From: Bedellia somnulentella
Lineage: Eukaryota > Arthropoda > Insecta > Lepidoptera > Bedelliidae
DNA: 64,000 nt
Assembly: GCA_963576735.1 (NCBI GenBank)
Contig: OY755187.1
Location: 8,618,001 to 8,682,000 of the forward strand
Direction: 5' to 3'
The translations under genes were made by a program, and so were the position numbers. A model generated the notes under the pieces. That model ran no database searches and was not told where the DNA came from. It saw only the letters and a program-made list of their open reading frames with translations. Below, piece after piece: positions 42,453 through 53,190 of this stretch. Numbering within the stretch: the stretch's first letter is position 1; each line of letters begins with the position of its first letter.

Positions 42453-44784
42453 ACATCAAGGAACTTGTTACAGCGAAAAATCGTGCTACTCGCGCTTACG
42501 ATTCTTTTCCCTCGCCCGAAAACCGCTCCCGGCTGTGGGCTGCGAAGCGTATCCTTCGGGAGCGCCTAGTCGAACACAGAGGGGAGCGGTGGGATAAGTT
42601 CCTTGGTGATATCCGTCCGTCCCATAACGCCTACTGGGACGTGGCGAGGGCGCTCAAGTCGGACGGCACCGATCTTGGTCTTCCTCCCCTCACACAACCG
42701 AACGGCCTACCACCGGCCTTCGAAAACGATGAGAAAGCGGAATGCCTGGCTGAGAGTCTGGAGAAGCAATGTTCTCCGAGCTCTCAGCCATGCGACCCAC
42801 TTCACATCGAGGCCGTTGACAAGTTAGTCAACGACCGCGCCTCACTCCCTCTCCTCGATGATCTCGAACCGATCACCGAGGACGAGGTGAAAGACATCAT
42901 TAAACACCTCAGACCCAGAAAGGCCCCGGGGCCCGACGGGCTGACTAACAGGGTCCTTAAGATCCTACCACAACACATCATCACACTACTCACAATCATA
43001 CTTAACACATCACTCATACACGGCATCTTTCCAGACTCATGGAAGGATGCCGATGTGATAGGTATATTCAAAGTCGGAAAGCTCCGCACCGATCCCACGA
43101 GCTATAGGCCTATAAGCCTATTAAGCTCGTTAGGTAAGATCTATGAGCGACTAATCCTCGCTAGTATCAGACACTACTTGCACACTAGCGGCATTCAGAT
43201 AAACGAACAATTCGGGTTCAGGGCACAACACTCTTGCGTCCAACAAGCGCATCGCTTTACCGAGCATGTGCTTGATGGATTCAATGACACATACGAGAAA
43301 CAGACGGGCGCCGTCTTCTTTGACGTGGCTAAGGCATTTGACAAAGTCTGGCATAACGGTCTGCTATACAAGCTATACCAGATCGGTATGCCAGACAAAC
43401 TCGTGGCTATAGTCCGCGACTACTTGTCGGATCGCCGATTCCGCTTCAGAGTGGAGGACGCCCACTCACAACACCACCCCATACACGCGGGAGTCCCACA
43501 GGGCTCTACGCTCTCACCCACACTCTTCAATATATACACTAACGACATCCCGCGTACACCGCTGGTGGAGTTAGCACTCTTTGCAGACGACACACTACTC
43601 TACACGAGTCACCCCAACCACAACTTTATACGGCTCCGCCTTCAGCGAGCCGTAACACAACTCGGAGAGTGGTTCAGGAAGTGGCGGATCGAGGTTAATC
43701 CCTCCAAAAGCGCAGCCATGCTCTTTCGGAAGGGAGGCCCCTCACACGACCCGCCTCAGCCTGTTCAACTCTTCGACACACCTATTCCGTGGGTGAAAAA
43801 GACTAAATACCTCGGTATTGTCTTTGATCGCCGGCTCACATGGTCACACCACATCAAATACATACGCAACAAAGCCTCATTCGTCCTGAATAGGCTATCA
43901 CCGATGCTTTGTGCTCGCAGTAAGTTACCACTGCGTCACAAAGTTACACTATACAAAACATGTATACGTTCGGTCCTCTCGTACGGTAGTGTTGCGTTCG
44001 CACACGCCAGAGAGGGCTTGATACACCGCCTCCAGGTGATACAAAATAGGTTCATGCGCAAGGCGGTAGGGGCGCCTTGGTATGTTAGGAACTATGATCT
44101 CCACAGAGACTTAGGACTCAATACAATCAGGGATCACTTCAAACAAATCTCACGTAGATACTTTGATAGGATCCCTGATCACCCCAACTCCGAGCCTCGC
44201 TCGACTACACGATTTCCCCGGACGCCGGGATTCGACGCCCACGTAGCGTGCTCTCGGATCCCGACGACGATATCACCCGCGAGCTCGAGGCCTCAGGGGC
44301 CACCGGCGCTCGCGGTCACACCAACAACCACTATCACTCCCGACACCGACCCCGCCGGCGAGGTCGTAGAACCTAACACGAACTTTAGAGTCACACCAGA
44401 CTCAACTAGAGTCTATTTTATTTTTATACTCACCCTATTCGACTCAGCTTGTACACTCCTTTGCCTCGCCAGGGCGGCCTTCAGCCGCCCGGCACACAAA
44501 GTTATGGTGAAGCCGCACAGGCCGCAGGGCCAGCAGCACCGAACCGGTGAGGTTTTAGTCGGTAAGACTCCGACATACCCCCGTCGCTCTCTCGAGCGAC
44601 GGGGGATCCATGAGGATTTCCCCACCGGTAAACAAAAAAAAAAAAAACAACATTTTCATTCTCTTTTCTGCAACGGAAGTTAGCGGATCTCGGCGAATTA
44701 ATTACCAGACCTTTTTATACATCGCGCGTGAGTCACTTTGTTTTGGGTGTCAATATTTTAAATAGTGTTTTTACGTGAAAGTGC

Positions 44785-45114
44785 TATGGAGGTCCAAGAG
44801 CATGGTATGTAGCCCTACCAGTGCGGCGTTATTTAGATGAGGCATACCCAAGTAGATGGATAGGGCGACTTGGACCCATACTGTGGCCACCACGATCACC
44901 GGACCTTAATCCTTTGGATTTTTTTTACTGGGGATGCCTTAAAGATTAAGTGTACTCAAAACCTATTCGCAACGTGGAGGAACTTAAAGAAAAAATACAA
45001 AACGATGCTCGAGAAATTCAAGAAATAAATTTAAGGAAATTGCGCGCGCAGTTTTTAAAACGTTGTCAAGCTTGTATTCGAGCAGGTGGTAGGCAGTTCG
45101 AGCATTTATTGTAA
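44785..45114 (+). pseudogene. Tc1/mariner-type transposase, C-terminal part
   Basis: Reads GGPRAWYVALPVRRYLDEAY, RWIGRLGPILWPPRSPDLNP and LDFFYWGCLKD, then an in-frame stop (44947-44949), then NVEELKEKIQND and a C-terminal helix ending GGRQFEHLL. The RSPDLNPLDFF block holds the third acidic residue of the DD34D triad; the second lies in the eroded DGGP stretch. It matches the insect family whose ends are ACAGGGTGTCC; such an end is seen at 45885-45897. The N-terminal half is missing. Confidence 0.8.
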
Positions 45115-45897
45115 TAAATGATAATAATAAACTGATACACTAAACAGATGTTGTCCTTTTAGTTTTATTTTAGTATTATTACTTATGATTAATTAGTAGG
45201 TTGTAATTTATGAAGATTTAAATAGCCATCGCTCCAGAAAACGAGCAGGATGGCTGCTAGGTAGCTTGATTTTCTAGGAGCGCTTATGCAGGTAGCGAGA
45301 CAAACAATTTGCATTTAGAAAAAAATACGATTTAGAAAGTGTCTGGTTACATTAAATTGTTAGAAAATTGTGCATTGTTCGTTTGTAGTTGTATTTTTTT
45401 TATTTTTAGTGATGATTGCCACAAAGGTTTTTACTGTTTTGGAATCACAATTGAACAGACATAATTTAAATCTTTTTGTTCATGAAAACCTCATGTGGGG
45501 ATTATTACTAATAAATGAACAGACATGTTATTGAGCACATGTTAAAAAAAATCGTCTTACATTTTTTTACAATTTAAGCCTAAAGGAGAGAGTCTAAGTA
45601 AAAATAAACGTTTTTTTTTTAGTTGATTGCGGATTCTTATTATAAATTTTAAGCCAGCAAAGTTTTTGGACACTATTTAAGAGTACTTTAGAAAAAAAAA
45701 TGTTCCAAGGTCCGTTTTTACCTTAGTTATAATTTTTTTATTCATGGAAGGTAGAGATTTTTGAATATTTTACAAAATATTGTATAGTTTGAGAACCGCT
45801 GATTTTCGCGGAACATACTTTATAGGTCGTATAGGTAGGTCTTGACCTAGGCTATCATCCTACGCAGTGTGTCGTACGGTTTACTGGACACCCTGTA
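45115..45897 (+). mobile_element. 3' noncoding part and right terminus of Tc1/mariner-type element
   Basis: AT-rich, with no ORF. It ends in GGACACCCTGTA, the inverted counterpart of the ACAGGGTGTCC terminus at 3351. Confidence 0.6.
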
Positions 45898-46065
45898 TAG
45901 TTCTAGATAAAACTCTTAATAAAGAATGACTAGAAAATATCACACTCGTAAAATAATTTTTAGAACGCGATAGCGTGCACTGCCCCGGTAAAAAGACGTA
46001 ATAACTAAAAACAAAGTTACAAAACAGAAAAGGTAAATCTGATACTATGTTAAACCTTCATAAAA

Positions 46066-47003
46066 ATGGTCAACCAACTTCAAGTTAATATTTCTTTAGC
46101 TACATTTTGCCGTCTGAGACCATTTTACATCATCCATAGAAACATAAACGCAAGAGACACTAGCCTATGTGTCAAACATGAAAATATGAATTTGATGTTC
46201 AATAACGAAACTTTTTACAAAAAATGGACAGTGGCAACCGAAAACAGAGAAATTCACGGGAAGACAAAATCAGTCAAGAGAACTATAAAGACAGGTATAA
46301 AAATAAATAATAAACAGTTTTTTTTTTACACTTCCTGACAACTCGAACAGCTTTCTTCAACATCAATATTATATACACCATCAGTACACGAATACAACAG
46401 CAATAAAAACAAATTTAAAAGTAGGTAACATTTACATGCAAGTTGATTTCTCAGAAAACTATTGCTCTAAATATAATTCTGAAGTACAAGCTGTTCATTT
46501 TGGTGCTTCCAGAATGCAAATAAGTTTGCATACTGGAGTTTATTATTACAGATGTATAGAAACGGGTGAAATTAAGAGCGAGTCCTTTTGTACATTATCA
46601 GTATGCTTGCGCCATGACGCAAGTGCAGTTTTTGCTCATGTGAATAAAATATTAAATCACATTACTCAAACACATTTCGTAACTACACATGGCCAGTGAC
46701 GGACCTACTGCGCAATACAGGAACAGAAAAGCATTTTGGCTATATACACAATATATACCTAAGGAATTTGACTTGGGATAAGTATCCTGGAAGTTTTCCG
46801 AAGCTGGCCATGGGAAAGGTCCAATCGACGGTGTTGGAGCAGTCATAAAAAGAACTGCGGATCGAACTGTAGCTCAAGGCAATGACATACCAGATTTGGC
46901 TTTTCTTTTACACCACCTAGATCAAAACGTAAAAAATGAAAAAAAAATTGTAACTGAAAATTGTATAAATGAAATTGATAAACTTCTACCAAAAAATAAA
47001 TAG
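46066..47003 (+). pseudogene. Transposase-like remnant (SDGP/EAGHGKG type)
   Basis: ATG at 46066 starts a frame with LATFCRLRPFYIIHRNINAR and DTSLCVKHENM. Later frames give MQVDFSENYCSKYNSEVQAVH, CLRHDASAVFAHVNKI, then DGPTAQYRNRKAFW and EAGHGKGPIDGVGAVIKRTAD. The order (VDFSENY, H/D block, DGP.QYRN, GHGKGP.DG) occurs in many arthropod and cnidarian repeat proteins and looks like an RNase H-fold nuclease. A stop at 46697-46699 (after HGQ), a frameshift near 46320-46435 and another stop near 46778 kill it. It is related in style, but not in detail, to the unnamed gene at 30223. The superfamily is not assigned. Confidence 0.55.
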
Positions 47004-47464
47004 CATACTTAATATTTCAAAAGTACATCAGTTAACCTGGCATTGGAAACAACGTAACAAAGTCTATTTAAGAAAATTAAGTTGTGTTAGTTGTAACTTT
47101 ATTTGCACATAATTAATTTAATCAAGCCTCGGAAGTGTCCCTATACCAGGCCACTCAGAAAGTATTGCGAAAAAAGGTTTTAATGTATGAAACACTGGCC
47201 GGTTGTAATGTATACTGAAAATATGAGTCTTTATAAATAAAAAAAGGTACGTTCCAATTTTAAAATTTCCCTCTTTATTTTTTACGAGCTATTTTAAATT
47301 GTCGTGTCCACAGATATCTAATAAAAAACCTTAGATAAGTCACGCGCGCTCATAAGTGGCACTTAAAAAGGGGGCTAAATAGCTCACTTGACTTTAGTCG
47401 CACACTAGCTGCCGTCGCGATCGTTCACTTGTTTTGGCGTGTTTGTTTCTCAAAATAATCGAGA
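47004..47464. other. Upstream region of P-type gene
   Basis: No ORF. Contains AT-rich sequence and presumably the promoter and left end of the P-type element. I could not define an inverted terminus. Confidence 0.4.
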
Positions 47465-48236
47465 ATGCCGTCGTGTGTGATGAGATTTTGCACAAACTAT
47501 AGTCGAAAAACTACTAAAAGTGACGGGATTACTTATCATTCGTAAGTATTATACATTTTCAACGTTTTAATTATAATTTATAATAAATTAGGTGTAAGGT
47601 GTCATAAAATAGAAGAAGTATTGTGCGTGTTCAAAGACTAAAGTAAACAGAGTGTCCAGATGGGACATTCGTAATAAAGAGGTTACGTGTATACTCCTTT
47701 ATAGTACTTTTTATTTGTTTTTGTGAGTATTATGTTTTTTGTATGTCACGAATAAATATTTTCTTTCTTTATTATTTTTATAAGTGTACTCTCCTATAGT
47801 AAATGCCGGTAGGAAATGTTAAAGTTATTATTATTTTGGGTGTGAAGTTTCTAAATATACTTTATTAGAAAATACTATTTTAGGTTCCCATCAAATGAAA
47901 TACGAAGAATAAAATGGTTGGAAATTGTTCGCAAACAAAGAAAGGAAGATGATTGGCAATCAAATAATTCAAGTAGAATTTGTTCTTTGCATTTTAAGGA
48001 TGACGATAAATATAGTTCACGGACAGGAAGAATCTTTTTAAAAAAAACTGCACTGCCTTTTTTCGAGGTAATTTTATATTTACATATGGGATGTAGTGTC
48101 ATGCTGTGTAGTGTCGGCTTAGAATAGCACTACCCCGTTTCTTCCGGTGGGTGTACGTAAGAGGCAACTAACAGAATTGGGGCACTAACAGAAATGGACA
48201 TATGAACTTATGCTACAGATCAAGTTAGCCACAAAG

Positions 48237-48272
48237 TTGCAAATATATATATATATATATACATATTTGCAA
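48237..48272. repeat. 36 bp palindromic TA repeat
   Basis: TTGCAAATAT, a (TA)n core and ATATTTGCAA form a near-perfect inverted repeat in the second intron of the P-type gene. Confidence 0.8.
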
Positions 48273-48405
48273 GTTTGTCATTCTTCGCATACTGCTTTAG
48301 TCTGCTAAAACAGTTTTACTGATGTTGAATATTTTTTTTCAAAGTCTTCAAATCCTACTCCAGAAGTAAAGTATATATTAATTTTAAAATTGAATATATT
48401 TTAAT

Positions 48406-48433
48406 ATAATAATAATAATAATAATAATAATAA
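48406..48433. repeat. (TAA)n microsatellite in LINE 3' region
   Basis: About nine TAA units on the plus strand, equal to TTA on the LINE sense strand. Confidence 0.9.
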
Positions 48434-48848
48434 AACTCTTTATTGCACATTACAAAATAAAAACAACAATTACAAATAAGATCGGTATAAAAGCCAAAGT
48501 ACAACTGGCGGTCTTATCACTAAGAGCGATCTCTTCCAGACAACCCATTAATGGAAAGATTTGCTGGATTAAAAACATGTTCGGTAGATGTCCAATAAAT
48601 TAAACTGATTTGCTTAAAAACTAAAAATTATTCATCAAACTATTATCTATCTATTTTAAGTATTACTAAATATTTATTAAGTTCTAATACACTTACAGAT
48701 ACAGATAGTATTCCATAAAATAAATAATATTCAATAAATACAATACATATGCAATATATATAAAGATTTTTAAATAAAATACATATATACATTTTACGAC
48801 ATAATATATAATAGAATATATAAACTTTTGTATGCAACACAAATAATA

Positions 48849-49485
48849 TTATAATGTTTCGGAGAGGAAGTGTTTTTTTACCATTTTCTTGAAAATAGGG
48901 AGAGACTTGGCTAATCGCACCTCTACAGGAAGACCGTTCCATAGTTGTACAGCCTGGACGGTAAAGGAGGAACTGTAAAAATTGGTGGAATGGGAAGGGG
49001 TACTCAACAAAAGATTGTGGTAAGAACGCAGATTGAGGTCATGTGAAGAGTGAAGGAATTGGAAACGCTCTTTAAGGTAGGAGGGGGTGGCAGGATTAAA
49101 CAAGATAGAGTACAGGAGAGACAGAGTATGTGCATTCCGGCGGAGACGAATTGGAAGCCACTGAAGTTTATTGCGATACGCAGAGACATGGTCATATTTA
49201 CGCAGTCCGAAAATAAATCTAATACATAAGTTTTGTAAGCGCTCAAGTTTGTTCAGTTGATCTTCAGTTAGATCGAGATAGCAGGTGTCAGCATAATCAA
49301 GAATAGGTAGTAGAAGAGATTGGGCTAACGCAGTTTTGGTAGCAGTAGGGAGAAAGTTACGTAGCCTCCTGAGGGACCCTGCTGACGCAAACAGCCTCCG
49401 GCTTACTAATTCCAGTTGCGGTACCCAAGATAAGGTGCTATCTATCATCACACCAAGGTTTTTTACAGCAGCGCTGAAAGGAATG
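48849..49485 (-). pseudogene. CR1-like RT, C-terminal part
   Basis: The reverse strand reads HIPFSAAVKNLGVMIDSTLSW, LLLPILDYADTCYLD, LCIRFIFGLRKYDHVS and TVQAVQLWNGLPVEVR, ending SETL. This is the thumb and C-terminal region of a CR1/Jockey-group RT. With the BEL element and one GAATG removed, its frame is continuous with the N-terminal part at 54870-56865, giving about 875 codons of open ORF2. Confidence 0.9.
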
Positions 49486-49853
49486 TGAAGGATAGCAGGC
49501 TGTTGTGCGCCTGCTGCTCGATCACAAAGTTGACCCACGTTGTAAGGGCCTTGAAGAATGTGGCGTAGAAGAAATAACACGGCAACTTGTTCTACTATGC
49601 TTTATTACTTGACAATTACAGCTGTAGCTGTAGCTGTATTACAGTAAATATACAATGAAATAAATAGCTTCTCGTCTTCTCCGTGTCTTCTGTGTGGATT
49701 TGAGTTAAAAAGAGAGTTTTACAATATGTTAGATGGGTTTTTTATACGCGACGCTGTTTGTCTCCTTTCTGATGGCGCTTGACGTGACTGACGCGACTCT
49801 GGATTGTTTATGTTTTGAGCCCGTTAAAGCACTTGGATCCAAGTGCTTTAACA
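49486..49853 (-). repeat. 3' LTR of antisense BEL element
   Basis: 368 bp. On the sense strand it begins TGTTAAAGCACTTGGATCC, part of a perfect 30 bp palindrome (49823-49852), and ends CCTTCA. Confidence 0.92.
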
Positions 49854-49880
49854 TACTGGGGGGCCATTGAAGACGAGTCT

Positions 49881-50610
49881 TCAATCTTCTTCTACAAGTA
49901 GGCACAAGCGATTTATGGCTCGCCTTACTGTCGATTGCATGGTCTTGATATCGGCCACTCTCGGGACACCATCTGCTCCTGGATATAGTTTAGTGACTCG
50001 CCCTCTTCGCCATAACAGAGGTGGAGAGTTATCTTCGCTTATTAGGACAAGATCACCCATGCGCAAGTCTCTACATCTTACTCGCCATTGAGTTTGCTGT
50101 TGTAGCTCTGATAAATATTCCCTGTGCCATCTCCTCCAAAATGTTTGCCGTAGCTGCTCCAACAGTTGAAAGCGATCCAATCTCTTCGTCGGTAAGTCTG
50201 CCAGATCCGGTGATGGAAGAGCCGTGAGTGACCTGCCGAGGAGAAAGTGTCCCGGTGTGAGAACTGCCAAATCATTTGGGGAGGAGGAAAGGGGAGCGAT
50301 GGGTCTACTGTTGAGGATAGCCTCAACCTGGGCAAAAGAGAAGATAATTCCTCGAATGTGAGGTGGGTGTTACCCATGATGCGTTTAATGTGAAACTTAG
50401 CAAGCTTAATGCCAGCTTCTGCGCTTCCGTTGAAATTAGGGGCGTAAACCGGGCAAAATCTAAAGTTAATATTTTGAACATTAGCAAACTGCACAAATAG
50501 TCTTTATTGTCGTTAAAAAATGAATTTATTTCCTTAGCTGCGGCAACGAAATTTCGCTCATTGTCACAAAATATTTCCGTGGGTTTTCCCCTGGCGAAAA
50601 TAAAAGCATA
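49881..50610 (-). pseudogene. BEL integrase remnant
   Basis: Reverse strand, in order: FARGKPTEIFCDNERNFV (second catalytic Asp context), then INFRFCPVYAPNFNGSAEAG with the third acidic residue, LAKFHIKRIMG, and, after a frameshift near 50280, LTPGHFLLGRSLTALP, FWRRWHREYLSELQQ and GDLVLISEDNSPPLLWRRGRV. The frame ends LCLLVEED about 25 bp before the LTR. The N-terminal zinc finger and first Asp are lost in the deletion that also removed RT and RNase H; a microsatellite-like (GATGAT) stretch lies at the deletion point near 50620-50650. Confidence 0.85.
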
Positions 50611-50976
50611 AAGAAATTATGATGATGACCACCGTTGATGATGATGATAATCATGGTGATTGATCATCGCACTGATTCAAATACATCTGATAAATGAATC
50701 CAAAAAAAAATATATATATATATGCTAAAGTTCAAAGTCGATGAACTTGTAAGGTCAACTACCTCGATGTCAATGACCTTTAGGTAGTCAGCTGTTTACT
50801 GTATCTAGAAGGAAAGACATAATAAAATAGCAAATAATGATTGATCCATGTGTAGGATGATGTAAAGTGTATAAGTATTGTATAAAGTAAAATATTTGTA
50901 TATAAATGTAAATTAAAAGTAAACCATAAACAATTGTTGAATGTTTGTTGTGTATGAGTTCATTCAACTTAGGCTA

Positions 50977-53190
50977 TTAATAACCAATTGGTTTCGGTAA
51001 GGTGTAAGTATCACCAAGACGGTAATCTGCTGCCTTGAGTGGGCTGAGAGGACAGAAACGTCTAGTTTTTAGTCTATGAGTTCTAGTTAACTTGGTAAAA
51101 GAACTGCTACTAACAAAATTACAAGTTTGTGAATTTTGTGGTAATGGATGGGAAATCTTGCCAGCTATAATCCAGCCTAGCTGTGAATGATGCAGCATGG
51201 GTAGGCCTGGACCTAAGGTGAGCCTTTCGGAGCCAAGAAGATCCCAGAATAGATCGCCTCCAATCATAATGTCAACCTTTAGTGGTTGATTGAATTGAGG
51301 ATCAGCTAATGTGATAGCTGAGGGAAGAGTGATATTTGAAACATCAATGGCTTCATTAGAGTGCCTTTTTGCTATGGAAGGCAACACCAAAAAGGTGTGA
51401 AGATGTAAGTATGTGCCAGTGCGGGCACGAATTAACGCTGAGCACTGATGTGGTCTCAGGTTAAGAAAGGTGTTCCCAACACCTGTAACACTGTCGTGTA
51501 TCGAGGGTGTGGAAGCTAACTTAAGGCGATTCCTTAAGTCAGCGGAAAGAAAAGAGTAGTCAGAGCCGCTATCTAGCAAGCATCTGACTGTCTCCACCTT
51601 ACCATTTTGGGGATTGATGATGTCAATCATGGCGGTGGAGCGAATGATCCCTGAAGGGGAAACTGGAGGACTGAGAGAAAGCGACTGAGGCATTGAAGGG
51701 ACAGGATGTGATGATGGAGCAACATCATTTTGAAGAAGGGGAGAGCTGTGTAGCAGAGTGTGATGGCGTCCACCACACTTACGACAGTCTCCATAGGGAC
51801 ACTTGGCAACCATATGGTCAGACCGAAGGCAATTTGTGCAAACCTTAAGCCCAGTGACCCTACTCCGTCTGTCAGCCAATGTGAGCTTTCTGAAACGTAA
51901 GCATCGGAACAGTAAATGTTTACCCTTGCAAAGGGGGCACTTGAAATTAGTATTAGTTGTAACTGTTAATGCTAGGGGGGCATTGGGTAAACGTGAGGGC
52001 AATTGAGGATTGCTAGCCTCACCGCTTACATTACCTGAAGTTGAAACAATAAATGCTTGAGGTGGATTTATTGTTTGTTTAATATGATTGTTACTATGAT
52101 AGTGTTTTAAATCATGACTATTATTATTATTATTATGACTGTTGTTTGAACCCTGTGATGTGTTAACCCTTACCTTACTTTGAGGTAATGTCTCTAAAAT
52201 GTCAGCTCTTATCTTTAAAAATTCTTTTAAGTCATTAAATGTTGGCAACTCTGAATGAAGATTGCCTTTGTATTCTTCCCATTTGATATTAGTATTTAGA
52301 TCAAACTTTGAGGAAGCTAAATAAATTAAAATAGAATCCCAGTGTTGAACTGGTTGACCTAAAGTCTGTAAAGCCCTAACATTCTTGGTGATGTGATCAC
52401 TTAAAAACCTAAGAGACTTGTCTGATTCACTCTGCATAACCTTGAGATTAAAAAGTGCACTAAGGTGATTATTAACTAATTGTTTTGTATTGTTATACCT
52501 TTCACATAATATGTTCCATGCTTCTACATAATTGAAATCAGATACCTCAAGATTTGCTATAACCCTGGCTGCTTCACCTTGTAGGTATGAGCAGAGGTAA
52601 TGAAATTTATGAATAGGTTTAATGTGATTATTATTGTGAATTAATGATTCAAATGTATCTCTGAATTCAAGCCATTTGAAGTATGAACCATCAAACTTAG
52701 GTATAGTGATTTCAGGTAGCCTAAACCCCATTGTGCCTTGACCATTACAGTGGCATGGATGGGAGGCCTTTGACCCTTCAGTGGCATCTTGGAATTGGTC
52801 TGCAGGTTTGTTGACACCGAGCAGATTTCGAGCCTTCACAATACAAGAACAGAATTCATTTGATATGAGTTCTCTTTCATCTAATTCATAATCTAAGTTA
52901 CTAAAATTAAGAGCTTCCATTTGTGATTGCAGGTGTTCAAATTGAGAGTTTAACTCCAAAAACTTATCTAGCTTTAATGATAACATTTGTTCATCCCTTG
53001 ATGACAATGGATGGGATTCACATGATTCTAGTAAATTTAATAAATATTTTTTAAAGTGGGTTATTTGCCCTTTGATTGAAGTGCGTTTGTACTTAAGCAC
53101 AGTATATTCATCGCTTGCCATTTTGGCAGGGCTTGAGCTTCGACTGGCATGAGCAGTGTTTGTTTTTACTGATAATTCACTGCCAGTCAT
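50977..53190 (-). CDS. BEL Gag-protease (737 aa)
   Basis: An intact reverse-strand frame from ATG (MTGSELSVKTN). It has a DUF1759-type Gag region (PKFDGSYFKWLEFRDTF, YLQGEAARVIANLE), zinc knuckles (CPLCKGKHLLFRCLRF, CTNCLRSDHMVAKC, CRKCGGRHHTLLH) and an aspartic protease (CLLDSGSDYSFLS, with Ser for the usual Thr of DTG; later IMIGGDLFWDLL). It stops soon after the protease at TLPKPIGY, where the internal deletion begins, so RT is absent. The intact Gag may still package the transcript, with RT and integrase supplied in trans (inference). Confidence 0.9.
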   Translation of the reverse strand: MTGSELSVKTNTAHASRSSSPAKMASDEYTVLKYKRTSIKGQITHFKKYLLNLLESCESHPLSSRDEQMLSLKLDKFLELNSQFEHLQSQMEALNFSNLDYELDERELISNEFCSCIVKARNLLGVNKPADQFQDATEGSKASHPCHCNGQGTMGFRLPEITIPKFDGSYFKWLEFRDTFESLIHNNNHIKPIHKFHYLCSYLQGEAARVIANLEVSDFNYVEAWNILCERYNNTKQLVNNHLSALFNLKVMQSESDKSLRFLSDHITKNVRALQTLGQPVQHWDSILIYLASSKFDLNTNIKWEEYKGNLHSELPTFNDLKEFLKIRADILETLPQSKVRVNTSQGSNNSHNNNNNSHDLKHYHSNNHIKQTINPPQAFIVSTSGNVSGEASNPQLPSRLPNAPLALTVTTNTNFKCPLCKGKHLLFRCLRFRKLTLADRRSRVTGLKVCTNCLRSDHMVAKCPYGDCRKCGGRHHTLLHSSPLLQNDVAPSSHPVPSMPQSLSLSPPVSPSGIIRSTAMIDIINPQNGKVETVRCLLDSGSDYSFLSADLRNRLKLASTPSIHDSVTGVGNTFLNLRPHQCSALIRARTGTYLHLHTFLVLPSIAKRHSNEAIDVSNITLPSAITLADPQFNQPLKVDIMIGGDLFWDLLGSERLTLGPGLPMLHHSQLGWIIAGKISHPLPQNSQTCNFVSSSSFTKLTRTHRLKTRRFCPLSPLKAADYRLGDTYTLPKPIGY

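Larger units (their letters stand above)
35449..44647 (+). mobile_element. Jockey-type LINE, 5'-truncated, with three insertions
   Basis: Flanked by a 14 bp duplication, CAACATTTTCATTC (35435-35448 and 44648-44661), and ends in poly(A). Its 5' end is truncated inside ORF1. Three later elements sit inside: Transib (35479-38382) in ORF1, an antisense LINE fragment (39681-39997) in the endonuclease, and an LTR element (40451-42452) between endonuclease and RT. Removing each insertion plus one duplication copy restores a single frame across every junction, so the LINE was coding-intact when they arrived. Confidence 0.93.
39200..44647 (+). pseudogene. Jockey ORF2 (endonuclease-RT), split by two insertions
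   Basis: Starts at ATG 39200. The endonuclease includes VFFNAEGKVRSHKEEI, VFLVQESFL, GGGTLIYYKK and LAGDFNSHHLSWNS, then the antisense fragment, then GIIDLALLRNV and ELESDHRPVLLSLG. After the LTR element the RT domain follows: RKAPGPDGLTNRVLK, SYRPISLLSSLGK, FFDVAKAFDKVWH, GVPQGSTLSPTLF, FADDTLLYTS (catalytic Asp pair) and LGIVFDRRLTWSHHI. All three pieces join in frame when insertions are removed. The RT frame meets no stop before the poly(A) tract and reads into the flank, so the natural terminator is lost or frame-altered in the 3' region. Confidence 0.9.

Noticed and set aside
3351..45897. Pairing of the ACAGGGTGTCC end at 3351 with the GGACACCCTGT end at 45885 as one element
   Set aside because: 42 kb apart with many unrelated insertions, some of them young. 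Two partial copies of one family are more likely.
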